DNA from: Apostichopus japonicus
Lineage: Eukaryota; Echinodermata; Holothuroidea; Aspidochirotida; Stichopodidae
Length of the DNA: 64,000 bases
Assembly (NCBI RefSeq): GCF_037975245.1
Contig: NC_092579.1
Location: 31,878,666 to 31,942,665, forward strand
Direction of reading: 5' to 3'
Part shown: positions 47,185-58,056 of the stretch, piece after piece
How the letters are laid out: every line of letters begins with the position of its first letter
Numbering within the stretch: position 1 is the first letter of the stretch
Translations under genes and position numbers: made by a program
The notes under the pieces: model-generated
Told to the model about the DNA's origin: nothing
Database searches by the model: none
What the model saw: the letters and a program-made list of their open reading frames with translations, nothing else

Positions 47185-49405
47185 GTCCCCCAAATGAGCC
47201 CATATCCAGCATAGCATATATATGTTCTAATAAAAATACAAAACTCCTAGTAATTGCCCACATTATTTTTTCTGAAAAAGGCAAATCTCTTAGAAATATG
47301 TGATAAATACAACTTAACGATAATTAGCCAAAGTACCAATCCTAGGATAAACCCAATAAACAATATTACAGAACTACTTGACTACCCATGTAACCTCAAA
47401 TCACCTCGCAACTTAAACACATTCGATACAAATCCTAGAAGATGACTAAATCAGTGACAATTTTTCCACTCGTTTTTGAGCTAGACATAAACCTCAACCG
47501 CATACCAAATAACGAAGTGACGTATAATTACAATAAAACAGACTCCCAAAATACAACAACCAAAACAACGAGCTAAATTCAGTGGCGGCGGAACCGGGGG
47601 GGGGGGGGGGTAAGCGCAACACAACTACGTCTTAGGCCAATGATTTGCCTCATTTCAGCCAGTTCTCCAACATCCCCTGAAAGATATATCCTTCCAATGG
47701 TAGCACATTTCCCATGGATATATCCTTCAGGGACATGGGGGGGGGGGACGGTAGGTGCGGAGCATTGCAGCCAGAGCATTCAAACGATATGATAATTGAT
47801 TGTCTCTATCATGCCTCATCGAATATTAGTGTTTTAAATAAGAGTGTAATCAGCTAAACGCTATACACTCATCAAAATTTGCGTTTACACTACGAGTACA
47901 CGCAAGGCGTGGAACATGACTCTATGTGCGCAATTAATTATTAAACGAACAAAAACACAATATTAGCATTTCACCTGTACTGTATAGGGTACATGCATTC
48001 GTGACTGTGCTTGGTTCATAGAAATTTGTTGGCAACTGCACATGGTTTGGAATTACCCATTTGTTGACATTAAGAAATGCTTTCTGTTTTTTCTTAGGAC
48101 ATTTATTTAATTATTGCATTTAATTGCAAGTAGTAATTTACTACACTCAAAAACGTCTTTGCGAGTACACTACGAGTAATAGCTACTCTCTTAAAACACC
48201 CTCGAATATACAAATTACAATGCTTTTACAGATTTTTTGGTGCAATCTGAGAAATTGCAGGCTTGAGACCCATATCTTAGGGCTAGGTATTCGCAGCATA
48301 AAACACTCGGCAAGTGCCGTTTCCGGGCATCTGGGGGTTTGAAAACCCCAAAATTGTCTTGTACGCTCCGCATCAACCCATGGTGGCGCTCCGCTTAGAT
48401 AATCTTAACACATTAGCACCCCAATAATTTTCCCGTTCCGCCGCGCCTGGCTAAATTACATCGACAATTACTGTGACAGCGTTGCCCATCAATCATATCT
48501 TCAATACTTTCAAAAGACACTGTCATTTAAAAACAAAACAGAAAACGAAAACTAAATAAGAAAATCCTTACACTTATGAAACTCAGACGTCGCCTACGTA
48601 GAACCTATATCATCTCCCGAGACCTAACTCTAAAAACCCAAATTAACCAACTTAAATAGCAATAAACAGACAAATATTGGCGGATGAACAAAACCGCGTC
48701 CCAAACAACTGCGATTTAATAAGTAATGATAAAAACCCGAAACACTTTTGGAAAATTTAAAAAAATCATTAACCCCATTACAACCCCAATCACAGGTAAA
48801 ACAGACCAAGGCCTTAGAGATAACGTAGGTAACCTCATCACAAAAACTCAAGACCAAATAAAGCTAATTGAATCGTACTTTAAAAGTATATTCAATATCT
48901 ACGATGGCCCCCGATACGATATCAGCTGTAAACACGAAATAGACCGTACAATTATCAGAAATGCAACCAGCTTTAACACCAACCCATTAGGATGTCTCAA
49001 CAAAAAACATCCCTCTGCTCAATAAAATAGATATAAACAATTGGTATAGTGCCACTAAAAAATGCATCCTCCACTGGTCCTGACAACATAAATGACCAAA
49101 TGCCTAAAAACTCCCCTCCGATATTCATTAACTCTCATATTTTCCCACTATTTAACGAACTCCTTAGACTGGGTTATTTCCCAGCCCCATGGAAATCCGC
49201 CAAAAAGATTTTAATACCGAAACTAAGTAAAGACCGCACCAAAATTCAAAACTATCGACCAATAGTCTCCTCCCAGCCGTATGTAAGATTTCCGAAAGAA
49301 TTATAGATAACCGCACCAGATCCCACCTAGAGCAAATTAATCACCTTTCCCCGTATCAATCGGGCTAATTCCGCGCACACAAATCTACAATAAACCAAAC
49401 TTTCT
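47185..49405 (+). mobile_element. Second, partial copy of the 36-kb LINE (ORF2 middle)
   Basis: Excluding the nested insert (47580-48449), the segment parallels 37700-39115 of the larger copy: tccccaaatgagcccatatc, caagaccaaataaagct and aatctacaataaaccaaact occur in both. It codes in pieces for the endonuclease end and the RT N-terminus (for example PLKNASSTGPDNINDQMP, KSAKKILIPKLSKDRTKIQN). Both ends are truncated. Some stops are shared with the larger copy. Confidence 0.8.
47580..48449. mobile_element. hAT-like non-autonomous element (870 bp), perfect 8-bp target duplication
   Basis: GCTAAATT flanks it on both sides (47572-47579 and 48450-48457), and the unsplit LINE copy near 38150-38157 has a single gctaaatt, giving the empty site. 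The ends are CAGTGGCGGCGGAACCGGGG and, reverse complemented, CAGGCGCGGCGGAACGGGAA. Inverted CAG ends with 8-bp duplication mark the hAT superfamily. No transposase is encoded. The block shared with the 18.3 and 46.7 kb elements lies in inverted orientation near 48290-48410. Confidence 0.9.
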
Positions 49406-49424
49406 GCTGATCTTATTTTTTAAG

Positions 49425-49475
49425 CCTCTGAAGAAGATCTTGCTAGGATCGAAACTTTTACACATTCTATTACAC
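49425..49475 (+). ncRNA. Hammerhead-ribozyme-like motif, Penelope-type repeat remnant
   Basis: CTGAAGA is followed by a short self-complementary pair (GATC...GATC) and then CGAAAC, the order of conserved bases in type I/III hammerhead ribozymes. Such motifs are common in Penelope-like elements and related retrozymes. Stem II has an extra A next to the core, and the other stems were not established. The segment directly abuts the LINE copy. Confidence 0.3.
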
Positions 49476-49559
49476 AGGCTCTCTAGTGGATAAGCAGTTT
49501 GCTAACAGTTTCATTCTGCTTATCTTTTAGGCCTCTTTTGGCCTCTGCTTATCTTTTAG

Positions 49560-49725
49560 GCAGAACAAAGGTTTGTGAATCCTTTGTTCGTTTTAAAAGT
49601 TTTTTCGGGTTTCTATTGTTCCTCTGAAGTTGCAAACTGACCAAAAAAGAGGCCGATAGAGAGCGCTCCACGCATCTTGCCAGTTATTTCAACGCAGTCA
49701 AATCAAACCTTTCTTATTCATAAAT
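49560..49725. repeat. Dispersed repeat shared with 46.15-46.32 kb
   Basis: Strings such as tctattgttcctctgaa, gttgcaaactga, cgcatcttgccagt and gcagtcaaatcaaacctt occur in the same order here and at 46195-46305. The two copies differ by several small indels. No coding frame is shared. Confidence 0.7.
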
Positions 49726-49797
49726 GTTCTCCAGTTTCACGGTGTTGTTTCCTCGGAAATTGTATGCTAAGCGATAGAAGTGTTCAATGTTTTAATC

Positions 49798-50358
49798 GTA
49801 ATTTTTTCTTCAAAAATGGAACGGAGGGTGATAAAATACTGCCTGATACTGTTGTTTTAACTGGTTGTTGTATATTAATAGTTTTCAACCGCTCCGCGAC
49901 ATGAGCTATGCAGATTCAGGAAACGTTGTCTTGACCATTACTTTAGCAACAAGGCAATCAAAAGAATTAAGATCTTTTAAGGACTCAAAATGTAGAATAT
50001 ATATTCCAAAATGTTTCAATACCCAGAGAGAACAGTCTTCCTATGTGATATAAAGACATACAGATGCTCTATGTATGAGCACATGGACATATTCTTTGAT
50101 CAATTTGAGCAAGAAAAGCAGCTCTGCCAACCCTTTAATAATTAATGAGTAACATGACATTGTTTTATTTTCACTATGAAACATTTTCACAAGTTACTGC
50201 CAAACCTAGAGTCATGTAGTATAAATCACTGAAAATAATGCCAATTTTGAGACCATTTGAAATATGAAGTTCAATAAAGGTGTACGTTTTGAGTTATCCT
50301 GTACAGCATTTGAACATCACCCTCCGTTCCATTTTGAAGAAAAATTAGCATTATTTCT
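49798..50358. repeat. Inverted repeat with 0.5-kb spacer
   Basis: The arm at about 49798-49832 (ttcttcaaaaatggaacgga, ggg) is the inverse of 50323-50358 (tccgttccattttgaagaa). Arms are about 34 bp. The spacer is AT-rich without a gene. It may be a MITE whose outer ends are no longer clear. Confidence 0.55.
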
Positions 50359-50386
50359 CAACAGTTGCAGTGACGCAGTGGTTAGC

Positions 50387-50567
50387 AAGGGCGTAGGAAC
50401 CGAGGGGCTGGGCTGGATCTAACTGCGCCAAAGTTCAATACAGGGGAACTTGAAATGCAGCTATTGGTCAAGAAAAATTGGTGGGGACACGGTATATTAT
50501 GTCCCCACTACTGAAAAAAAGTTGATGGGGACGCGTCCTGCTGTCCCCACCAGGATCTGCGCCCATG
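50387..50567. mobile_element. Small hAT-like MITE remnant (181 bp)
   Basis: The left end CAAGGGCGTAGGAACC and the reverse complement of the right end (CATGGGCGCAGATCC) are imperfect inverted repeats. The left end closely resembles that of the MITE at 26677. The 8-bp flanks (gtggttag / gtttgaag) match at only half the positions. Confidence 0.5.
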
Positions 50568-50939
50568 GTTTGAAGGCTGTTCATCCTGGAACGCCATTTT
50601 CATGCTCACTGATATGATGTGATATCTGCTGTTTGCTTAACAAATTCGAATAATTGAAATGAGACTGAAATATATAACTTTGATCTGTTTATTGTGCAAT
50701 TCCCCACATTCTTTTCATTTCGAAAGACGCACAGTTTCAAGTTCAGTTCACTGAAGGTTTCGATTCTCTATCTGCCTTCAGTTTAGGTAAGATCTTGGGA
50801 TATTCATCCCTAGATATCGCTGGATATTGCTAGAAATCCATACAGCACAGTGTTCTTGGTATTTCTTGGGATTTTTCGGGCCTGATCTTGGGAAATTGCA
50901 AAATCGGGAGTGGTTACACTCCATTTAGGTCAGTGCACG

Positions 50940-52709
50940 TATGGCAAGCCGTTTTAACATTTACCTCGCAATTCGACTTAAGTCGAATACATTTCACTTA
51001 AGTGGAATTCAATTTCACTTAAGCAGAATACTATTTAACTTGAGTGGAATTCTATTTCACTTAAGTGGAATACCATTCCACTTAAGCTTAATTGTATTTT
51101 ACTTAAGCTGAATTCATCAACTTGTCACTGCATCTTACTTAAGCTAAATCTATTTCACTTAAGTGGAATTGTATTTCACTTAGGAAATGCATTTCACTTA
51201 AGTGGAATTGTATTCTACTTAAGTGGAATACAATTCCACTTAAGTGGAATGTCCTGTCTATTTCACTTAAGTGGAATACAATTACACTTAAGTGGAATAC
51301 AATTCCACTTAAGTGAAATGTGATTGGATAGTCTATTTCACTTAAGTGGAATGTGATTGGCTAGTGTATTCCACTTAAATGGAATGTGATTGGCTAGTTC
51401 ATTCAACGCCAAACTTTGCCCATGCCTTTGCGCGCCATTATAAACAACTTGCCGCGATACGTGTACGTACGTGGTGTCGATATGTGCACAATGAATATCG
51501 GCTGTCCATCTGGATCCAGCTAGCACTTAACATTTGTGCAAGGTGAGTACGTACGTACCTGACCTGGTACCTGACGAATACGATTACCAAAATAAAGCCA
51601 TGGCAAATACATTACAAGTGGTTGGAGCTACAGCCGAAAACGCATTGACAAGGGCTAGAGAACGTATTACTTTTTTTTTATTTTGGATGGAATCTTTTAC
51701 TTCGTCAAAAGTTTCACTATCTAAAAAGTTACGAATTCTGCCTATGTTACTTAAACAAGATGTAAGCCGCCTCTGTTGTGCATCATACTGATTGTTCCCC
51801 TGTGCAAGTGAGAAAACAACACTTCGAATTGTGTCTGTAACAACAACAATTATTTGATCGCATTCCAGCAATGTTAGATGTGAATGATTAGCCATAGCCA
51901 TAATGTACACGTGCAACGAGGATCGACTACATCATCATATGTGATGAGCAATTGAATGCGTTACGACGAACATTACCCTAAATTGTATTTATATATAAGC
52001 CACATATCAACATTTCCACTTAAGTGGAATTGTATTTTACTTAAGCAGAATAGAATTCCACTTAAGTGAAATTGACGCCCAAAAGATATTATTCCACTAA
52101 AGTGTAATTGTATTCCACTTAAGTAGAATACAATTCCACTTAAGTGGAAATGCATTCCACTTAAGTGGAATTGTATTTTTAAGCAGAATAGAATTCCACA
52201 TAAGTGAAATTGACACCCAAAAGATATTATTCCACTTAAATGAAATTGTATTCCACTTAAGTGGAATACAATTCCACTTAAGTGGAAATGCATTCCACTC
52301 AACTGGAATTGTATTTCACTTAAGTGGAAAAGCAGTTCACTTGAGTGGAATTGTATTCCACTTAAGTGAAATAGATGGACTATTTAGCTTAAGTGAAATG
52401 TTATTCCACTAAAGTGGAAATGTATTCCACTTAAGTAAATTACAATTCCACTTAAGTGGAATGTATTTCCACTAAAGTGAAATACAATTCCACTTAAGTG
52501 GGAGGCATTTCCACTTAAGTGAAATAGAAATGTCCATTTCCACTTAAGTGGAATGGAATTCTACTTTAGGGAAATTGAACTCCACTTAAGTGGAATACAT
52601 TTCCACTTAAGTGGAATAACATTTCACTTAAGTAGAATGTATTCCAATAAAGTAAAATGTATTCGACTGAAGTCTAATTGCGAAGTAAATGTTAAAACGG
52701 CTTGCCATA
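50940..52709. mobile_element. Palindrome-array TIR element A (1,770 bp)
   Basis: The outer ends are inverted for about 55 bases: TATGGCAAGCCGTTTTAACA at the left and the same sequence reverse-complemented at the right. A 6-bp direct repeat, TGCACG, flanks both ends (50934-50939, 52710-52715). The two arms (about 50970-51400 and 52010-52690) consist almost entirely of copies of the palindrome ATTCCACTTAAGTGGAAT and one-base variants. The centre (51.4-52.0 kb) is unique and holds a 110-codon minus-strand frame. It resembles a foldback-type DNA transposon. The superfamily is not assigned. Confidence 0.8.
51584..51916 (-). CDS. Hypothetical 110-residue ORF inside element A
   Basis: The frame starts MHVYIMAMANHSHLTLLECD and contains VVVTDTIRSVVFSLAQGN, a QQRRLTSCLSNIGRIRNFLD segment and a charged ETFDEVKDSIQNKKK before a hydrophobic end. 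Its composition is protein-like and mostly helical. I recognise no family and no transposase triad. It lies in the only non-repetitive part of the element, so it could be element-encoded, a captured host exon, or chance. Confidence 0.3.
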   Translation of the reverse strand: MHVYIMAMANHSHLTLLECDQIIVVVTDTIRSVVFSLAQGNNQYDAQQRRLTSCLSNIGRIRNFLDSETFDEVKDSIQNKKKVIRSLALVNAFSAVAPTTCNVFAMALFW

Positions 52710-52716
52710 TGCACGA

Positions 52717-52721
<5 letters not shown>

Positions 52722-52766
<45 letters not shown>
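52722..52766. repeat. (CT)n(TA)n microsatellite
   Basis: About seven CT units followed by about fifteen TA units, immediately beyond the right flank of element A. Confidence 0.95.
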
Positions 52767-52771
<5 letters not shown>

Positions 52772-53154
52772 CCCGATCACTAGACTCGTTATCTATCGAT
52801 GAAGTGGTGTGTTGCCGGATTTTGTCAAGGTTTTAGTACTACGGGCGAAGGTTATTGTTTAAGTTTTGTAACCCATTGGGAAGCGATAAGAGGGGTTGGG
52901 CGTAGGGGTTGTGGGGGTGGGTGGTGGGGCATTTTCACGCAGATTGGAACAATCTCAAGAAGTGATAGGTGCGTCCGCCTGTCCCCCCCCCCCCCCCCAT
53001 GCACTACATGATATTCACAGGAGAAGTGCTCAATTCTCTAATCACATGCGGAATTTATTTTTAGATTCATTGTATGAGTTACGGTACGAGGTTTAGGGTA
53101 ACAATTAGCATTCAGGTCGGAGTATAACATTTTATCTCTGGATGGCAGTGTTGC

Positions 53155-53309
53155 ATCGAAGGACATATGTCTAGTGCAGTTCGCATATAGATCCTGATCT
53201 AATACTGAAAATGCATCATGTTCCCGACGACTCGGTCGAGTTCGAGACCAGCCACAGTTGGTTTCATAGCACAATTGTACAATTGTTTATATGTATATAT
53301 ATATATGTA

Positions 53310-53342
<33 letters not shown>

Positions 53343-53393
53343 TCACATATATATATATACATATATATATGTATATATATATATGTATATATC

Positions 53394-53456
<63 letters not shown>

Positions 53457-53477
53457 ACATATATATATGTATATATA

Positions 53478-53525
<48 letters not shown>

Positions 53526-53666
53526 TACATATATATATATACATATAAACAATTGTACAATTGTGCTATGAAACCAACTGTGGCTGGTCTCGAACTCGAC
53601 CGAGACATGATGCATTTTCAGTATTAGACCAGGATCTATATGCGAACTGCACTAGACATATGTCCT

Positions 53667-53671
<5 letters not shown>
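53155..53671. repeat. 0.5-kb inverted repeat centred on TA microsatellite
   Basis: The left arm from tcgaaggacatatgtctagt (53156) through cagccacagttggtttcata to caattgtttatatg is mirrored by the right arm ending actagacatatgtccttcga (53670). Unique-sequence arms are about 130 bp each and nearly identical; the left has about 7 extra bases (ttcccgacgac against tctc). The middle 240 bp is interrupted TA repeat. All long Tyr/Ile frames here are artefacts. Confidence 0.9.

Positions 53672-53723
<52 letters not shown>
53672..53723. repeat. (TA)n microsatellite
   Basis: Uninterrupted TA run directly adjoining the right end of the inverted repeat. Confidence 0.95.
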
Positions 53724-53726
<3 letters not shown>

Positions 53727-54023
53727 TGAGAGAGGAAATATGAAAACGTCAAAATGGAGTTGTCGGTGGAAGGGGTAGGGTGAGGCGCACACCCATTCCA
53801 AAATCATCGATCCGTCACTGGCTACCCTATGTGTATAATAGGGATCAGCCCTGTAATTATGTCACTGTTCTTTTTCTCTTCCCAGTTGCTTGCCCTTTTT
53901 TCTACTCCCTCCTTTTCTCCTTTTCCTCTATTTCTTCTTTTTCTTTTCCCTTCCTTCCTCCCCTTCTTTCCCCTCTTTTTCCCCTTTTTTCTTCTCTCTT
54001 TTTTTCTCTCCTCTATTTCTTAC

Positions 54024-54094
54024 CTGGGGGGCGCACGCCCCCAACGCCCCCCCCTAGATACGCGTTCCCCCCCTGGATACGCGCCTGATCAAGG
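54024..54094. repeat. Possible hAT-MITE end fragment
   Basis: The reverse complement of the segment's right end reads CAGGCGCGTATCCAGGGGGG, like hAT-MITE termini elsewhere in the window. A tandem near-copy (gatacgcgttcccccc) lies 20 bases inside. No matching left end was found. Confidence 0.35.
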
Positions 54095-54767
54095 TGGTCA
54101 GAATTTGACCTTAAGTGACCTTTGACCTCTTCATAGAACATTCAGTTCTTGTACATTTCTGAGCATGAGGATAATCGCAGCTTTGATTTTGATGTCGACA
54201 AGGATTTCAGGCTTTTGGCAGCTGATGACTCCAATTTACATTTGACCTCTTAACAGAACTGCTCAAAGTGTAATGCTCAGTGAGGGGGACCTACCACCTA
54301 ATTATGACATTTTACCGATGCTACAGATATTCACTAAACTAGACTACAAGGTTTTTGTATTTTGGCCGCTGATGACCTCAATTGACATAACTTCATAATT
54401 TCCATCTGTAAATATGAGAAAATTTTCAACATGATACCCTTGAGAAGGGCACTTTTGAAAACATGCAAGAGAGAATAAAAAACCCAGTATTTTTAGGTGC
54501 AGGGCAGAGATGGTCTTATGGTATTGCAGAAGTATTCAAGACTATGCATGAAATAAAGGTAGAGTTCCCCAGAAAAAAATTCTGCCAAACTATTCCCTAA
54601 AATTTAGGAGAGCAGTTTTTCAAGTGTTTTAAGTACAGCTTTCATAACAGTGTTCTCTATTATATCTCTTGCTATTTCAAGGAAAAAAACTGCATATCTA
54701 AGTGCTTCAATATTTACACACATGGTGATACAAAATAAAGAAGTAGAAAAGCTTACATATATACAGT

Positions 54768-54776
54768 TTATACATA

Positions 54777-54830
<54 letters not shown>

Positions 54831-54836
54831 TATACA
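54768..54836. repeat. (TA)n microsatellite
   Basis: About 65 bp of TA with minor interruptions. Confidence 0.95.
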
Positions 54837-54984
54837 TGTACATATAGATAGGGAGGACTCAATTCGATTAAGCCCAAAAGGGTTTCTTAGTTGACTTCCT
54901 TTCACATTTTTTACTTATTTGTACTTATATTGTCTTGTTCACCTTGAAATACTATGTGATGAAACAAATAATAATAATAAATAT

Positions 54985-55399
54985 ATCTTTTAAGAAGCTG
55001 CAACATCGGTGGCTCAAAAGTTTGTGATCCTGAAAGTTTGAGACCGGCAGGACTATCTGGTAGCTGGATCGAATCACTTTCCGATTCTTCTTCAACTTTA
55101 GTCCCATTTCTAATCCCTTCGGGGGAAACTTCCATCAGCTTGTCATTTTGGATTGATGAAGCGTTCGGCACGTCGCTACCAGAATTGGAACAAACTTTTC
55201 TGTCTTCTTCTGCCTTCAGGAGGTTATCGTCTTGTAAGCCTTTCCTGATCTGGTATAAGTTAGACTGTACTTAACTCGGAGGTAAGATGGAGGCTTTCAT
55301 GTCCATAATGAGACTAGAGTAGGGATCTGAATCGGCTACAGGGGCTTGGGATTCCAATTTATTGTCTCTGTCTGATGTTTCGTCATCTTCCCAAGTCTC
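54985..55399 (-). pseudogene. Coding-like continuation of the minus-strand gene beyond stops
   Basis: Directly after the TAA at 55400-55402 the same frame continues with ETWEDDETSDRDNKLESQ, SDPYSSLIMDMKASILPPS, one more TAA (near 55274), then VQSNLYQIRKGLQDD, NASSIQNDKLMEVSPEGIRN, EEESESDSIQLPDS and FEPPMLQLLKR. The acidic, Ser/Pro-rich make-up is that of a disordered cytoplasmic tail and is uniform across both stops. It could be a recently truncated tail, a 3' UTR that was once coding, or sequence reached by splicing I could not see. Confidence 0.4.
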
Positions 55400-55464
55400 T
55401 TACAAATTTAAGTCTTCTGGAGGTCTCTCTGGGAGCTGTTCCATGTTGGACACCATAGGTGGTT
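55400..55464 (-). CDS. Membrane coiled-coil protein gene, exon 4 (last)
   Basis: After acceptor ttttatcgacag the exon completes a split Glu codon and reads PPMVSNMEQLPERPPEDLNL then TAA. It joins exon 3 in phase 1. A GTAAGA overlapping the last codon (TTT|gtaaga) could act as a donor, but no compatible acceptor was found. The sequence past the stop remains coding-like in the same frame (see the adjoining entry). Confidence 0.45.
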
Positions 55465-56497
55465 CTGTCGATAAAAGAGTATGAAAGAAAATTACTAGAT
55501 AGGAATACACAAGCCATGTAGACGTAAGAACTCTGCATAAAGTGTAGATCATGCATGTTACATTTGAAGACTCAAATGAGTCAACGATAGCCAATAATTT
55601 TAAGGGCAAAAACGGATTGCTTTGGGTGATAGGAGGGGGTGGGGGATTAACACTTTCTTGGTGGGAGGGAGTCAGAGCCACAGACAGAGATCTAAGAACA
55701 TTTAATGATTTCCCTAACTTATGTAATGTCAGAAATGTCAATTTTTTAAATTTTATTTATAACCCATCTACTAGTGAAATGTCTAGTATTGTTGTATCAA
55801 CTACAGTAGTTACAGAATATTATTATAAAATGTAAAAAAAAATGTAAAATTTTTTGATTGCAATAGATTTACAAGCTATATTACAATGGAAAGACATGAA
55901 GGAAAAATTCATAAAAAAGATGACTTTAGAAACAAAGCTTAACAAACCTCAGTTAATTTGTTGTGAACGGTTGAAAAACAGCGTTATTAGGCCAGGCTGG
56001 ATTTTTTTTGCCACTTTTAATTTGTAAGGGAACGACCCATTAATTTGCCGAGGTTCATCGGTTTAGAGTGACAAGACTATTTAGTCTAATACTTTAACCA
56101 TTTAGCTGAGTTCCTCAGATCCAGCACAAAATCACAAAAAAGATATTTACCTGTCTCAAATGACATGTTTACAGTGGTAGTACAAATTTGTCAACTTTTG
56201 GATAGATGGTGTCTAATTTTCTTTCAATGGGTGCAAGGGTGTTGTTGTTTTAATATCAAGTTTAAGGAACATGCTTTGGTTGAGTGAGTTATTAGAATGT
56301 AAAGCAATGGGTTAACATTAACATTAAAGCCTGTTCTAGAAGAGCTGATAACATCATCAAGTTAGCCTTTAAAGGAACATACCGGAGGTTTAGCATATTT
56401 TAACGGTAAATAGCTTGGAACTGGATCAGCAATTAACCTTGTTCTGGTGGACTACGACATTATTGTGTCTAAAATTCAGCCTACATTTGTCATTTAG

Positions 56498-56693
56498 GTA
56501 GATACTGAAGAAGTGATGGATATGAAGTCATGCTGTCGAGGAAGGAAACTTTCTTTTACAATTTTATTAATTCTTATTCTCATTTCATTATCTGACAATA
56601 ACACGGACGGAGAAATGTACTACATCTCAAACCTGCACATAATCAGAAAGCAAAGCCAGAATATTAAACTGGAGGGTGGAGTGGAGGCAATAA
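56498..56693 (+). CDS. Nested secreted/membrane protein gene, exon 1
   Basis: The segment follows an acceptor-like tgtcatttag and ends at a strong donor gtaagtg (phase 1 exit). The open frame contains MDMKSCCRGRKLSFTILLIL, ILISLSDNNTDGEMYYISNL and KLEGGVEAI. From Met at about 56516 it has a basic start, an 11-residue Ile/Leu core and a polar stretch, as in a signal peptide or signal anchor. It lies in the last intron of the minus-strand gene, on the opposite strand. The next two exons fit its phase. I do not recognise the product. Confidence 0.45.
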
Positions 56694-57988
56694 GTAAGTG
56701 TTTACTATTTTGAATACATGTGCTGAAAGTTTCTCCATTTTGTTTATCATTATATTGATGATAACACTAGAGTTTCTGTTAATGGAAAAAAAAAATGCCC
56801 AATATCTTTGCATTTGTGTAGCAAGTCAGTCAATTTCATAGCAAGATTTGCTCGGGTAAATGGAGCAACAGAGTTCGGAGTGGGTTTAGTGGTACTGGAT
56901 ATGTGTTTTGGTGGGGTTACAGACAAAATCTATTAAAGAGATGGGGAATCTAGGTCCCACCCCTGGCTGCATCCAAACAGCAAAATACTAAGTAACTAGG
57001 TGTTAATTTACACATAAATAACAGGTCTTTAATTGAGATGGAGAACAACACACAATAACTGCAATGTTCCTAAATATTCCACTAAAACCTGCCCCCCCCC
57101 CTCCCATCCTCCCAGACCAATTCTCTCCTAGTCTCATTACGTGTAGGGTTTCCAGAAAGATCTGATCTGACTCGGCGTTAATTTTGTTACAAACTTTTTC
57201 AAGAGTTTCCTCTAAATATATTTATATTTATATCTCTGGGATTATAGGGAAAGATTATCACTGCACAGAACAAAGCCTTATTTGTCAAAACAAACGTGAC
57301 ACAATGCGCATACAATTTAAGGGAAACCCCCCCCCCCCCAAAAAAAATAATGCACAGTACCATATGGCAAAACTTATGGCAGGTATAATATTGTTTCCAA
57401 TACACTAGTAACTGCACAGCTACTTTGATGATGGGTAAAAGAGCAATTTGCTTTGCGTGAATACTTATTCAGTTCTAGGAAAAAAGGAACGAGCTTGTTA
57501 TCCTTACAATATTCACCCCAAAAAAATACTTTACACTAAATCTGAGGACGAAGTACATAAACTTGATGTATTCTTTATGTTATGTATTGCCTTATGTATC
57601 ACTTGAGTGACTCTGAATGGCACAAGCTAGATTGTACCTGACTTGAAGGTAGTAGCTTTATCCCTTTGTGTCCTGTATATTTGTCTTGTTTGTGTCTTGT
57701 TTTGTGTTATGTATTGTTTTGAGCAGTACATGGTATGCATTCATTTCAGAGTTGGAGAATATTCCTCACTTGACTCCCAGGGTTTGAAAGGTACAGTTGT
57801 ACAAGACTGGCTGTGTCATTTGTGGGCGTGGTGTGTTGGTTATTATTGCTGTTGTGGTAAGACCCTGTGAGGGCACTAAGTTGTATTCAGGCTTGTTGAG
57901 ATGCTTGAAGCTTAGCCTGCGAGGCCAACATTTTATATGCAAAAAAACATATATTACTTATTGTCACCACCTGAGTTAATTTGACCAG

Positions 57989-58056
57989 TAACCGGTTCTG
58001 TGTGGATGTATCGTGGTGCCAGTCTGTACCTGGAGAGCAAGTCAAAGCCCAGTGAA
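57989..58056 (+). CDS. Nested gene, exon 2
   Basis: After acceptor atttgaccag two bases complete the codon split at the end of exon 1 (A|TA, Ile). Then 22 codons read TGSVWMYRGASLYLESKSKP, SE and end in phase 0 at gtaagtca. The other two frames are closed. The aromatic/Gly-rich GSVWMYRGxxLYL looks like a beta-rich extracellular stretch. No family is assigned. Confidence 0.45.

Noticed and set aside
53211-53627. Long Tyr/Ile open frames on both strands
   Set aside because: They are translations of a TA microsatellite inside an inverted repeat and have no protein character.
54088-54130. Nuclear-receptor DR1-like site (tgacctttgacct)
   Set aside because: It sits in a dispersed repeat with similar tgacct phrases and has no promoter nearby; not strong enough to call.
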